A stretch of 8,572 nucleotides of DNA from an uncultured Verrucomicrobia subdivision 3 bacterium (GTDB lineage: Bacteria > Verrucomicrobiota > Verrucomicrobiae > Limisphaerales > UBA11358), in the NCBI GenBank assembly GCA_903921455.1, contig CAIXPZ010000148.1, forward strand, positions 1 to 8,572. The letters are read 5' to 3'. Shown piece after piece: positions 1-6,542 of this stretch. Numbering within the stretch: the stretch's first letter is position 1; the number at the start of each line of letters is the position of its first letter. The notes under the pieces were generated by a model, which saw only the letters and a list, made by a program, of their open reading frames with translations, did no database searches and had not been told where the DNA came from. The position numbers and the translations under genes were made by a program.

Positions 1-125
1 CGAAAAAGCCGAGCCCCCAGCCCTCCTCCGTGGAAGTGGTCTTCAGAAGGAGCCGCGAGAGGCGGGCTGGTGTCTTGGGTGAGGCCGTGACAAGGCGACT
101 GATGGTTGAGGGGACTCGGTGAGCA

Positions 126-157
126 GTGAAAAAAGGACTTGAAAACGAAGCGTCCTT
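126..157 (-). terminator. Possible weak intrinsic terminator (minus strand)
   Basis: AAGGAC at 133-138 pairs with GTCCTT at 152-157 around a 13-nt loop. Read on the minus strand, the stem runs straight into a tract of six T (complement of 129-134). The stem is short and only half GC, and an A tract flanks the other side, so this could be chance. It would end transcripts coming leftward from the gene-poor region. Confidence 0.25.
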
Positions 158-641
158 CACAAAAAAACCAACCATTTTATTTTCGAGCAACGCGAGCAAA
201 CTATCTCCGACCGTAGGGAGCCAACCATTTTCCAGCGGGAGTGCCCGCCTTAATCCATGCCTGTCTCGGCAATTTGCGACCGTCGGAATGAGCGAGAGCA
301 TCCGCGTAATCTGTGCAGCGGAATGCGGCAGCGAATGGAGCGGGCGGAAAATGTCGAGTCAGGCAGCGGGCACTGGCGGAGCCGTGCCGATACTTGGTGC
401 GCAGCACAAGTGTCGGCTCGGTGAAGCCTGGGACATATTGCTGGATGTGGCCGGACGAAGTCTCGCGGCCCTCGGTCACGACTGCCGGAAGCGTGACCGA
501 CCAACCCACGACGAGGAGCGTTAGCGACGAGGAGTTCAACGCCGGACAGCGCGCTGAATCATCCGCCAACCTGAACCGTTCAACAGACCTGCAACCATTC
601 GAAAACCTGCGACGTCCTAATCGCGCGCGCTGTCAGCGAAA

Positions 642-683
642 GGCACGCCGAGAGTGACTTTCGTAAACCTGTGAAGGCGTGCC
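642..683. repeat. 8-bp perfect inverted repeat
   Basis: GGCACGCC at 642-649 is the exact reverse complement of GGCGTGCC at 676-683, with a 26-nt spacer. The right arm runs directly into the larger hairpin at 686-723. The right arm plus two bases (GGCGTGCCGG, 676-685) is identical to the left arm of the terminator at 4997-5006. Function unknown; chance pairing in GC-rich DNA is possible. Confidence 0.3.
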
Positions 684-685
684 GG

Positions 686-723
686 TGCTGGCGTAGCGGT
701 GGCGTTAGCCGCCGCCGCCAGCA
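686..723. repeat. Long GC-rich hairpin, REP-like
   Basis: GCTGGCG (687-693) pairs with CGCCAGC (716-722), and GCGGTGGC (696-703) pairs with GCCGCCGC (708-715) with one G-U pair, closing on a GTTA tetraloop (704-707). T686 and A723 extend the stem. The only interruption is a TA bulge at 694-695. No T tract follows on either strand, so it is not a standard intrinsic terminator. A REP/BIME-type palindrome or a structured RNA would fit, but only one copy is visible. Confidence 0.5.
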
Positions 724-800
724 TGAGCGCCGGCGTCCGCGCGCGGGAATTGGCATTCGTAAATGGAGACCGTGAAATTGCCGCGCGATTCGTCATTGTT

Positions 801-844
801 GAGCGCAGCGAACTAACTTCCTATTGAGCAACGCGAACTAACTT
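801..844 (+). repeat. Two imperfect 19-bp direct repeats
   Basis: The copies at 801-819 and 826-844 both begin GAGC and end in GCGAACTAACTT after a three-base variable part; 16 of 19 positions match and the offset is 25 bp. A looser relative (GAGCAACGCGAGCAAACT) lies at 185-202. They sit about 100 bp downstream of the end of the minus-strand gene. Possible roles are a binding site or an attachment or insertion scar; none can be shown here. Confidence 0.35.
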
Positions 845-945
845 TGTCTTTCAAACGTATTCGAATTACCGAACGCATTCACATTATCACGGCGCACGAC
901 TTCACCTGATTGCCTGTGACGAATAACACTAATCTGGCGATTGAT

Positions 946-1548
946 TTATCTGGCGACAGAATTACGACTGCGCTGTGAAAGGAAAATCTTTGATCCAAAG
1001 TCTTCACGCTCCAAATCAGGATGTTCAAGTAAACCTTTGCCGACAGTCCAAGCGAGTTTTGGGGTCCTCCGAGTTCGATGCTCGATAACCTCTACGCTAA
1101 AATTAACCGATTTGGGTATCCCCCTTTCCAAACCATTTGCAAAAGCAATGAGACCATCAATCTCGCCATAACCTGTTATGTGAATCTGGGAAACTAAAAA
1201 CGGGTTATTGAAATCGAGGGAGAAACTGACGGCAATGTCTTCGTTCAAACTGTCTTGCCAAGTTCGGTCTTCGGTGTCTTCGATGTTCTGAATAATTATG
1301 CCGAGTCCATTACGCAAAGCCTCAACAACCTGTTTTTTATCTTTACCTGCGAGCGAGGCAGAAAAAAACATAATCTGGTGGATCCGTTTGATGAACGAAT
1401 CAGCCTTGGCTGTTTGTTTGCGATTCCAAAACATGCGAATATGATCTTCGTTCAGATAGTATTTGCTTTGGTTTAAACGTGTAAAACAAAATTCCGTCAA
1501 ATTATTTTTTGCACAAAATTGTTCGCACCTGTTCCGTGCAAGTGTCAT
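946..1548 (-). CDS. Hypothetical protein, AT-rich, divergent from the phage operon
   Basis: I do not recognise this roughly 200-residue protein. The frame stays open to 1674 on the minus strand, but the first residues from there look random and overlap the portal gene, so I place the start at the ATG at 1546-1548. No clear Shine-Dalgarno site precedes it. The sequence reads like a real soluble protein: mixed charged and hydrophobic residues, a helical N-terminal half with several Lys/Arg, and a C-terminal half with beta-like stretches such as IAVSFSLDF and SVNFSVEVIEH. No signal peptide or membrane segment is evident. The gene is visibly AT-richer than both flanks, which suggests separate acquisition. 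Its position, head-to-head with the portal gene across about 70 bp, fits a phage cargo (moron) or defence-type gene, but that is inferred from position only. Confidence 0.6.
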   Translation of the reverse strand: MTLARNRCEQFCAKNNLTEFCFTRLNQSKYYLNEDHIRMFWNRKQTAKADSFIKRIHQIMFFSASLAGKDKKQVVEALRNGLGIIIQNIEDTEDRTWQDSLNEDIAVSFSLDFNNPFLVSQIHITGYGEIDGLIAFANGLERGIPKSVNFSVEVIEHRTRRTPKLAWTVGKGLLEHPDLEREDFGSKIFLSQRSRNSVAR

Positions 1549-1620
1549 GTCGTTCGTTAGTGTTCGTAAGTGAATTTGCCGGGTGAAAAAATTTTCAAAA
1601 ACCGATGCTAGAGTTCGCTC

Positions 1621-3198
1621 GTGCCGGCGAACTCTACACATCTTGATTACGACGCGAACATCGCTGCATGGCAACGTGCGCGTGATGTCTTCGCCGGTGA
1701 GGATGCCGTCAAAGCCGCTGGTGAAAAGTATCTGCCCCGCTTGGATTGTCAGGATGACACTGAATATCGCGCTTACAAAAATCGTGCTTCCTTTTTCAAC
1801 GCTTCCGCCCGCACCGCTGATGGCTTCGTCGGTCTTATCTTCCGCCGCGATCCAACTTTCAAACTTCCCGATGCCAACAATGGTATCTCGGCTGCACTCA
1901 CAGAATTTGTCGAGGATGCCGACATGCTTGGCACTTCACTTGCCGCCTTCTCCAAGAAACTGGTCACGGAAATTATCAACGTCGGTCGTGCTGGCACGCT
2001 GATTGATTGGAATGACGAAGCCGAGCAACGTGCTTACGCCGTCGCTTACACCGCCGAAGACATCATCAACTGGCACACGGAACGTGTGAATGGTCGCAAT
2101 GTTCTCACGCTCGTCGTGCTCCAAGAAACTTGTCAGAAACCTGCTGGCAATTCTGATTCCTTTGTCCCGGAAACGATCCAGCAACTTCGGGTCTTGAAAC
2201 TTGTGCCACCGCAAGGCACGACTGACAGCACCAAAGCCGATTGGGCTTACCTCGTGGAAATCTGGCAACTGCTTCCCAAGAGCCAAGGCTCTGGTAGTGG
2301 TCTGGCAACTTTCTCTTTCTGGAATGGATTCTTTGGCAACGGTCAGAAGTCCTGTCCTGGCAACAAGGAATGGAAACTGGTGGACACCATCACGCCGCTT
2401 CGTCTTGGCAAACCACTGCCGCTGATTCCCTTTGTCTTTCATGGTCCTCGCCATTCCTTGCCTGACGTGGACAAGATCCCACTGGCCGACATCATCGCCA
2501 AGAATCTGGATCACTACCGACTGGATGCCGACTACAAACATGGGATGCACTTCACCGCACTGCCCACTGCTTGGGTCTCTGGCTTCGACAAGAATGCCTC
2601 GCTTCGCATTGGCAGTAGCACGGCATGGGTGGCTGAAGCTCCTGGTGCCACGGCTGGCTATCTTGAATTTCATGGTCAAGGTCTGTCCACCTTTGAACGT
2701 GCCATGGACCGAGACGAGCAACTCATGGCTGTGCTCGGCACCCGGATGCTCGAATCCCGCAAGCGTGTCGGTGAAACCGCCGCTGCCATCGAGCTTCGTC
2801 AGAGTGGTGAGAACTCCATCCTGAACACCGTGTCTCTCAGCATCAGCTCCTCGCTGACACAAGTGCTTCGCTGGGTCTATTGGTGGAACTCTACCGAGCC
2901 GATCCCTGATGCCATTGGTCCCGACCTCGTCTTGGTAACGCTGAACAATGACTTCAGCATCACCGGCATGTCTGCCTTGGAAATCACTGCACTGGTCGCC
3001 GCATGGCAAGCCGGTGCCATCAGTCAGGCAACCATGCTCGACCTGTTCCGTGCTGGTGAAGTCATCGCACCTGGCCGCACGAACGATGAAGAAATCAATC
3101 TGCTCGCGACACAAAAGCAGCCAACCAAGCCTCTCGCCGTCACGCCGACTGGCCCCGGTGATGTGAACGCCACGCCGGTATCTGTAACCGTAAAATAA
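1621..3198 (+). CDS. Phage portal protein, DUF4055 family
   Basis: Portal proteins form the dodecameric ring at one capsid vertex through which DNA is packaged and ejected, and which nucleates procapsid assembly. The 525 residues match the DUF4055 portal type as I know it. The N-terminus has AAWQRARDVFAGEDAVKAAG, then YLPRL, then EYRAYKNRASFFNASARTADG and GLIFRRDP. Later come DYKHGMHFTALPTAWVSGF (from residue 304) and ESRKRVGETAAAIELRQSGE (from about 378), a region typical of the family. Length is in the usual range. The start is the GTG at 1621: an in-frame TAG lies at 1609-1611, and this start gives the expected short leader before the conserved AAWQ. There is no clear Shine-Dalgarno site. 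It is the first gene of the rightward operon and is followed after 8 bp by the scaffold-like gene. No terminase precedes it, which is unusual. Confidence 0.9.
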   Translation: MPANSTHLDYDANIAAWQRARDVFAGEDAVKAAGEKYLPRLDCQDDTEYRAYKNRASFFNASARTADGFVGLIFRRDPTFKLPDANNGISAALTEFVEDADMLGTSLAAFSKKLVTEIINVGRAGTLIDWNDEAEQRAYAVAYTAEDIINWHTERVNGRNVLTLVVLQETCQKPAGNSDSFVPETIQQLRVLKLVPPQGTTDSTKADWAYLVEIWQLLPKSQGSGSGLATFSFWNGFFGNGQKSCPGNKEWKLVDTITPLRLGKPLPLIPFVFHGPRHSLPDVDKIPLADIIAKNLDHYRLDADYKHGMHFTALPTAWVSGFDKNASLRIGSSTAWVAEAPGATAGYLEFHGQGLSTFERAMDRDEQLMAVLGTRMLESRKRVGETAAAIELRQSGENSILNTVSLSISSSLTQVLRWVYWWNSTEPIPDAIGPDLVLVTLNNDFSITGMSALEITALVAAWQAGAISQATMLDLFRAGEVIAPGRTNDEEINLLATQKQPTKPLAVTPTGPGDVNATPVSVTVK

Positions 3199-3202
3199 AA
3201 AA

Positions 3203-3209
3203 GTTTATG
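3203..3209 (+). promoter_or_regulatory. GTTTATG translation-start context (one of four)
   Basis: The scaffold start sits in GTTTATG with no AGGAG-like sequence upstream. The identical heptamer surrounds the starts at 3980 (3976-3982), 6781 (6777-6783) and the probable start at 8557 (8553-8559), and ATTTATG surrounds 6539. Upstream sequence is A/T-rich at 3207 and 3980. This looks like a non-Shine-Dalgarno initiation context; that reading is an inference from recurrence. Confidence 0.5.
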
Positions 3210-3956
3210 CCACTGAAATTCAAATATGCCACCAAGCAGGAAATTCCTGCTGAACAACAATCCTTCTACGTCGAGCGTGATGGTGCCTGGCTGCTCGACG
3301 CCGATGGTGTCGTGAGTCAGTCCAAGCTGGATGAGTTCCGCCAGAACAACATCACGCTGACGAACCAACTCAAGAAGTTTGAAGGCATTGACCCTGACGC
3401 CGTGCGTCAGCTTGCCGAAGACAAGCGCAAGCTGGAAGAGGCGCAACAGATCAAGGCCGGTGAAGTGGACAAGGTCGTGGCTGCCCGGCTCAAGGCCGAA
3501 TTGGACAAGGTCCATGCGCCCGTGCTGGCCGAACGTGATGCCCTGCATGGTCGCCTGTCCGCGATTCAAATTGATCAAGCCGTCGTCACCGAAGCCACGA
3601 AACGTGGATTGCGCCCGACGGCACTGACTGACATTACCGCCCGCGCCCGCCAGACGTTCAAGCTCGTCAATGGCGTGCCGCAGGCTTTCGAGGCTGACGG
3701 CCAGACTGCCCGCACGGGCAAGGATGGTGTGTCGCCGATGACTTTGGCCGAATGGGTGGATGCGTTGGTGTCCGACGCACCGCACCTGTTTGAAGCAAAC
3801 GCTGGTAGCGGTGCTGCTGGCTCTGGCCCCGGTGGGGTTGGTAACCGGTCCGTGAAGAATCCGTTCCGCAAGGAGACGTTCAATCTCACGGAAGTTATGA
3901 AAATTCAAAAAAACGACCCTGCTCTTGCTGCTCGCCTTCAGGCGGCGGCGGTGTGA
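3207..3956 (+). CDS. Phage scaffold-like protein
   Basis: Probable internal scaffold that guides coat-protein assembly and leaves the procapsid before or during packaging. It is 249 residues. After a short N-terminal segment, about residues 39-118 are charged and heptad-like (for example RQLAEDKRKLEEAQQIKAGE), predicting a long coiled coil. A Gly/Ala/Ser-rich linker lies at 199-213. The C-terminus (218-249) has NPFRKETFNLTEVMKIQKND followed by an alanine-rich end, a tail pattern I associate with phage scaffold-like proteins and a likely capsid-binding helix. Position between portal and major capsid gene supports the role. The ATG at 3207 lies 8 bp after the portal stop in a GTTTATG context. 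No protease motif is visible, so it does not look like a protease-scaffold fusion. The role is inferred from architecture and synteny. Confidence 0.8.
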   Translation: MPLKFKYATKQEIPAEQQSFYVERDGAWLLDADGVVSQSKLDEFRQNNITLTNQLKKFEGIDPDAVRQLAEDKRKLEEAQQIKAGEVDKVVAARLKAELDKVHAPVLAERDALHGRLSAIQIDQAVVTEATKRGLRPTALTDITARARQTFKLVNGVPQAFEADGQTARTGKDGVSPMTLAEWVDALVSDAPHLFEANAGSGAAGSGPGGVGNRSVKNPFRKETFNLTEVMKIQKNDPALAARLQAAAV

Positions 3957-3979
3957 GGTCAGAACACAAAACTTAGTTT

Positions 3980-4990
3980 ATGGCAAAGACACAACTTGCA
4001 GACATCATCGTGCCAGCGCAGTTCGCTGGTTACGTCCTTCAACGCACGGCGGAAAAATCCGACCTGTTCCAATCCGGCATTGTCATCCGCACGCCGGACT
4101 ATGACACGCGCGCCGCGCTCGGCGGCACGCAAGTCAACATGCCGCACTGGAATGACCTGACGGGCAATCGCCAGCCGCTTTCCGATTCGGCACCGCTCGT
4201 GCCGGCGAAACTGGTCGCTGACCAGGACATCGCCCGCATCCAAAACGACGGCAATGCGTGGTCGTGGAATCATCTGGCGACGCAAGTGGCCGGTGACGAT
4301 CCGGCCTTGGCGCTGGCGGACTTCCTCGCCGAATACTGGAACCGCCAGAACCAATACATGCTGATCAACTCCCTCACCGGCGTCTTCGGTGCGGCGAGCA
4401 TGGCCGGCAATCTGTTGGCGATTCATTCCGAATCTGTCGCCGCGCAGACTGCCGCCACCAAGCTGAACGGCGCAACCTTCGTGGATGCGACGCAACGCCT
4501 CGGTGATCGTGGCGACCGGCTCGTGGCCGTGGCGATGCACTCCGCGGTGGAAGCCGCGCTGCGCAAGCTCGACCTGATTGACTTCATCCCGGACAGCCAG
4601 GGTGAAACTCAAATCAAGACGTTCCAAGGCCGCCGGGTCATCGTGGATGATGGTTGCCCGTCTCGCAACGGCACCACGGACGGCTTGGTCTATACGACCT
4701 ATCTGTTCGGCAGCGGTGCCTTCGGCATGGGTTTCGCGGATCTGAACGGCGCTCCCGTCGAGGGCGGTCACGGCACGGAAGGTTGCGAAATGGCGCGTGA
4801 CGCTCTCAACAGCGACACGTTCCTCGTGAACCGTCGCCGCTTCATCCTTCACCCTCGCGGCGTGAAGTTCACCAGCGCGAGCGTGGCGGGCGCGAATCCG
4901 ACCAATGCCGAACTGGCGACGGCCGCAAATTGGGTGCGCGTGTGGGAAAACAAAAACGTCCCGGTGGTCGCCGTGACGCACAACATCTGA
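3980..4990 (+). CDS. Major capsid protein
   Basis: Main shell protein of the head. It is 336 residues, begins MAKTQLADIIVPAQFAGYVL and contains features common in phage coat proteins of this kind: VNMPHWNDLTG, a helix with ADFLAEYWNRQNQYMLINSL, VAVAMHSAVEAALRKLDLID (spine-helix-like), TFQGRRVIVDDGCP, YTTYLFGSGAFGMGF, and an end-domain strand with NRRRFILHPRGVKFT. The layout is that of an HK97-fold major capsid protein. There is no N-terminal delta domain or obvious cleavage site, in keeping with a separate scaffold gene and no visible prohead protease. The start lies in a GTTTATG context 23 bp after the scaffold stop. A strong hairpin with a short T tract follows the stop directly, as expected where the most abundant transcript ends or is attenuated. 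The antisense strand has a long open frame that is only a shadow. Confidence 0.9.
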   Translation: MAKTQLADIIVPAQFAGYVLQRTAEKSDLFQSGIVIRTPDYDTRAALGGTQVNMPHWNDLTGNRQPLSDSAPLVPAKLVADQDIARIQNDGNAWSWNHLATQVAGDDPALALADFLAEYWNRQNQYMLINSLTGVFGAASMAGNLLAIHSESVAAQTAATKLNGATFVDATQRLGDRGDRLVAVAMHSAVEAALRKLDLIDFIPDSQGETQIKTFQGRRVIVDDGCPSRNGTTDGLVYTTYLFGSGAFGMGFADLNGAPVEGGHGTEGCEMARDALNSDTFLVNRRRFILHPRGVKFTSASVAGANPTNAELATAANWVRVWENKNVPVVAVTHNI

Positions 4991-4996
4991 ACCAAT

Positions 4997-5028
4997 GGCG
5001 TGCCGGTTCGCGCCGGCACGCCGCTTTT
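4997..5028 (+). terminator. Intrinsic terminator/attenuator after the capsid gene
   Basis: GGCGTGCCGG (4997-5006) and CCGGCACGCC (5013-5022) form a perfect 10-bp GC-rich stem with a 6-nt loop, followed by GC and four T (5025-5028). It begins 6 bp after the capsid stop codon. The T tract is short, so partial termination is likely, giving more capsid mRNA than downstream mRNA, or the hairpin may stabilise the 3' end of the capsid transcript. Confidence 0.7.
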
Positions 5029-5044
5029 GTGAAAGAAAAATATT

Positions 5045-5272
5045 ATGGGTAAACTTCAACCTCGCAGTTTCGAGCGGATCCGTTCGGGTGAACAAATCCA
5101 GCCGACAACTTTTACCAACGTCGCGGCGGCGGTCGCTGCGGGCGTCACGGCGGCGAAATTTCCTCGTCGCATCATCTACCTGTCTGCCGGTGGCACAGGC
5201 GCGGTTCCGTGCCTCGCCATTTCGGATGGGACGAACTGGCGGCAAGTCGCCATCGGCATCAACGCCATCTGA
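5045..5272 (+). CDS. Small phage protein, possible head decoration or fibre domain
   Basis: A 75-residue protein directly after the capsid gene and its terminator. The middle (TNVAAAVAAGVTAAKFPRRI) is alanine-rich, and the end carries CLAISDGTNWRQVAIG, a short beta-motif (SDGTNW) that I associate with phage structural and fibre-type proteins. No signal peptide or membrane segment. Small genes directly after the major capsid gene often encode decoration proteins, so that is the favoured role, by inference. The ATG at 5045 follows the A/T-rich run AAAGAAAAATATT without a clear Shine-Dalgarno site. An overlapping frame from 4995 gives an Arg/Ser-rich product and looks like a shadow. Confidence 0.7.
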   Translation: MGKLQPRSFERIRSGEQIQPTTFTNVAAAVAAGVTAAKFPRRIIYLSAGGTGAVPCLAISDGTNWRQVAIGINAI

Positions 5273-5275
5273 GTC

Positions 5276-5455
5276 ATGGACAAACCCTATCCGATCATTC
5301 GGCGGAAGCGGCACCCTCTGATTATTGAGGACGTGCCGCCGATTCCGACCAAAACCGCGCCGGTTCAACCTGTGGTGAAAGCGCCAGAGGTTGAACCGGC
5401 CAAAATTGTGAAGCCTGAAGATGCCGAAAACACTTCCAGCACTGCCGCGCCGTAA
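5276..5455 (+). CDS. Small proline-rich hypothetical protein (59 aa)
   Basis: This short frame opens with ATG at 5276, 3 bp after the previous stop, and ends with TAA at 5453-5455. The product begins MDKPYPIIRRKRHPLIIEDV and continues as a Pro/Val/Lys/Glu-rich disordered segment with PVQPVV and PEVEPAKIV, ending in a Ser/Thr/Ala tail. I recognise no family. Its last 35 bp overlap the start of the LamG gene in another frame, so the two are probably translationally coupled. Most of the middle of the gene is a long perfect inverted repeat (5359-5400), which may mean that RNA structure matters as much as the peptide. It could be a small structural protein or mainly a leader for the next gene. Being in register with the operon (3-bp gap, overlap) supports it being real. 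Confidence 0.6.
   Translation: MDKPYPIIRRKRHPLIIEDVPPIPTKTAPVQPVVKAPEVEPAKIVKPEDAENTSSTAAP
5359..5400 (+). promoter_or_regulatory. Long perfect hairpin within the 59-aa gene
   Basis: The 13-nt GCCGGTTCAACCT at 5359-5371 is the exact reverse complement of 5388-5400. Beyond one G/G mismatch, TGGTG (5373-5377) pairs with CGCCA (5382-5386) around an AAAG loop. No T tract follows, so it is not a terminator. It ends 20 nt before the LamG start at 5421, a good position to influence initiation there or be melted by ribosomes translating the 59-aa gene. Confidence 0.6.
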
Positions 5456-6542
5456 CGCGCCCTGGACGCCGTTCCAACGGCGGACGTGGCTGGCGGAGCA
5501 ACGCCGTCGGGCGTGGCTCGCGCTGGCAACGCCCGTCCTTCGCGCGCAGTATCCTGACAAGCTGGCTTGGGATTGGTATTTGCCGAATCCCTACAAGTGG
5601 AATGTCTGGATGAGCATGGACAGCGGCACGTCCTGGATGCTGGTCGAGGATTATTGGATGTATGGCGATTCGCGCCTCTTTGCCCCCGATGGCGGCGGCG
5701 AATTGTATTACATCGTCGGCATTGATGAGGCCGGCAATGAAATCACTGAACACAGCAACATCATCCGGCCCGATGACGCGCCTTTGCCGGTTTTCGTTGG
5801 CTTCCCGGATGATGGCGTCAGCTCCGCTGGTTACAACATGGCCGCCAATGAATTGCTGTTGCACTTCAACGGTGATTTGGCGGACACGTCGGGCAACGGA
5901 CTTGATGTCGCGCCTTATGATGGCGGCAGTTGGACCGCCGGGCATGTGGGGCAGGCCGACGACATTTTCTTTGATACGTTCCTCGGCAACGCCAGCGGCG
6001 TTAATTTTAATTGGGCGGGCGGGCGCTCGGAAACCAATCCCGATTGGTCAGGAACTGACGGCACGACCGTCATTTTCTGGGTGAAGCTTACCTATTCAGA
6101 TACGCCCGCCGACGATGGCTTTAATCAACCCATCATTTGCTTTTGCTCGGACGTATCTAATACCGGGTTGCTCATCATGGGCGGGATTCCTTTCCAGAGC
6201 GATCAGCCCCGCCAGCAACTTTTTGTCACGCTGAATTTGTCGCACGGCACCTATTACGGGATTTGCGAATTTACCCTCCGCAAATATGTGTGGAATCAAG
6301 TGGCGATTGTTTCAAACGGCGGCGATCACCAGGTCTATGTGAACGGCGTTTTGAATGCCGAAAACATCACGGAACCATTCGACACGGATTGCGGCCTGCG
6401 CTTTGGCGGTTGGTATGACGACAACCAAATGTCCATCAGTCCAGCCGTCGAACTGGCGGAGTTCGCCGTTTTCAATCGGGCTATGGAGGCGGAGGAACTC
6501 GCCGCCATCAACCAACTACAAACCGCAACTTTATATTTATGA
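5421..6542 (+). CDS. LamG/concanavalin A-like domain phage protein
   Basis: A 373-residue probable structural or adhesion protein. Residues 1-40 are basic (RRNAPW, RRTWLAEQRRRAWLALA). Residues about 48-120 form a beta-rich part with KWNVWMSMDSGTSW and ELYYIVGIDEAGNEITEHSN, resembling an Ig/fibronectin-like module. Residues about 143-372 look like a LamG/concanavalin A-like jelly roll: it opens with LLLHFNGDLADTSGNG, contains VIFWVK, WNQVAIVSNGGDHQVYVNGV, and closes with ELAEFAVFNRAMEAEELAAI, all typical of the family. Such domains commonly bind glycans or proteins. There is no signal peptide. I infer a capsid- or neck-attached fibre or decoration protein that could touch host or environmental polysaccharide. 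The start overlaps the 59-aa gene by 35 bp; a GAAG lies just upstream. The end overlaps the next gene in ATGA fashion. Confidence 0.75.
   Translation: MPKTLPALPRRNAPWTPFQRRTWLAEQRRRAWLALATPVLRAQYPDKLAWDWYLPNPYKWNVWMSMDSGTSWMLVEDYWMYGDSRLFAPDGGGELYYIVGIDEAGNEITEHSNIIRPDDAPLPVFVGFPDDGVSSAGYNMAANELLLHFNGDLADTSGNGLDVAPYDGGSWTAGHVGQADDIFFDTFLGNASGVNFNWAGGRSETNPDWSGTDGTTVIFWVKLTYSDTPADDGFNQPIICFCSDVSNTGLLIMGGIPFQSDQPRQQLFVTLNLSHGTYYGICEFTLRKYVWNQVAIVSNGGDHQVYVNGVLNAENITEPFDTDCGLRFGGWYDDNQMSISPAVELAEFAVFNRAMEAEELAAINQLQTATLYL

Larger units (their letters stand above)
1..945. other. Gene-poor, GC-rich flank without a convincing CDS
   Basis: No reading frame here looks like a protein I can recognise. 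Overlapping frames on both strands between about 126 and 657 compete with each other, are rich in Arg, Ser, Ala and Pro, and have no ribosome binding site, which is what GC-rich noncoding or decayed DNA produces. The stretch contains several short inverted and direct repeats, listed separately. It contains none of the terminase, lysis or integration genes one might expect beside a phage portal gene. I infer chromosomal spacer or decayed sequence next to the phage module. An interspersed repeat is possible but cannot be shown from one copy. Confidence 0.5.

Noticed and set aside
201..657. Overlapping frames of 84-132 codons on both strands in the left flank
   Set aside because: They compete over the same DNA, have no ribosome binding site or known motif, and look like chance frames in GC-rich or decayed sequence.
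932..956. 9-bp direct repeat ATCTGGCGA at the end of the minus-strand gene
   Set aside because: Too short and with no associated mobile element; likely chance.
1576..1612. Possible promoter for the portal gene (TTGCCG ... GCTAGA)
   Set aside because: Spacing is about 25 bp, too long for a standard promoter, and the second element is weak.
1549..1674. N-terminal extension of the minus-strand gene to 1674
   Set aside because: It would overlap the portal start by 54 bp, and the added residues look unstructured and low quality; the ATG at 1546-1548 is preferred.
2263..2364. Four copies of TGGCAAC within about 100 bp of the portal gene
   Set aside because: They arise from Trp-Gln and Gly-Asn codons in a coding region, with no regular spacing; no sign of an uptake or binding signal.
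1936..3114. 392-codon open frame on the minus strand
   Set aside because: Antisense to the well-supported portal gene; composition is typical of a shadow frame.
3024..3908. 294-codon open frame on the minus strand
   Set aside because: Antisense to the end of the portal gene and most of the scaffold gene; no recognisable motif.
4995..5321. 108-codon plus-strand frame starting in the terminator
   Set aside because: Arg/Ser-rich product overlapping the better 75-aa and 59-aa genes; starts inside the hairpin region.
3959..5560. 533-codon open frame on the minus strand
   Set aside because: It lies antisense to the capsid, 75-aa and 59-aa genes, is full of Arg and His, and resembles no protein. 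It is a shadow of GC-rich codon use.
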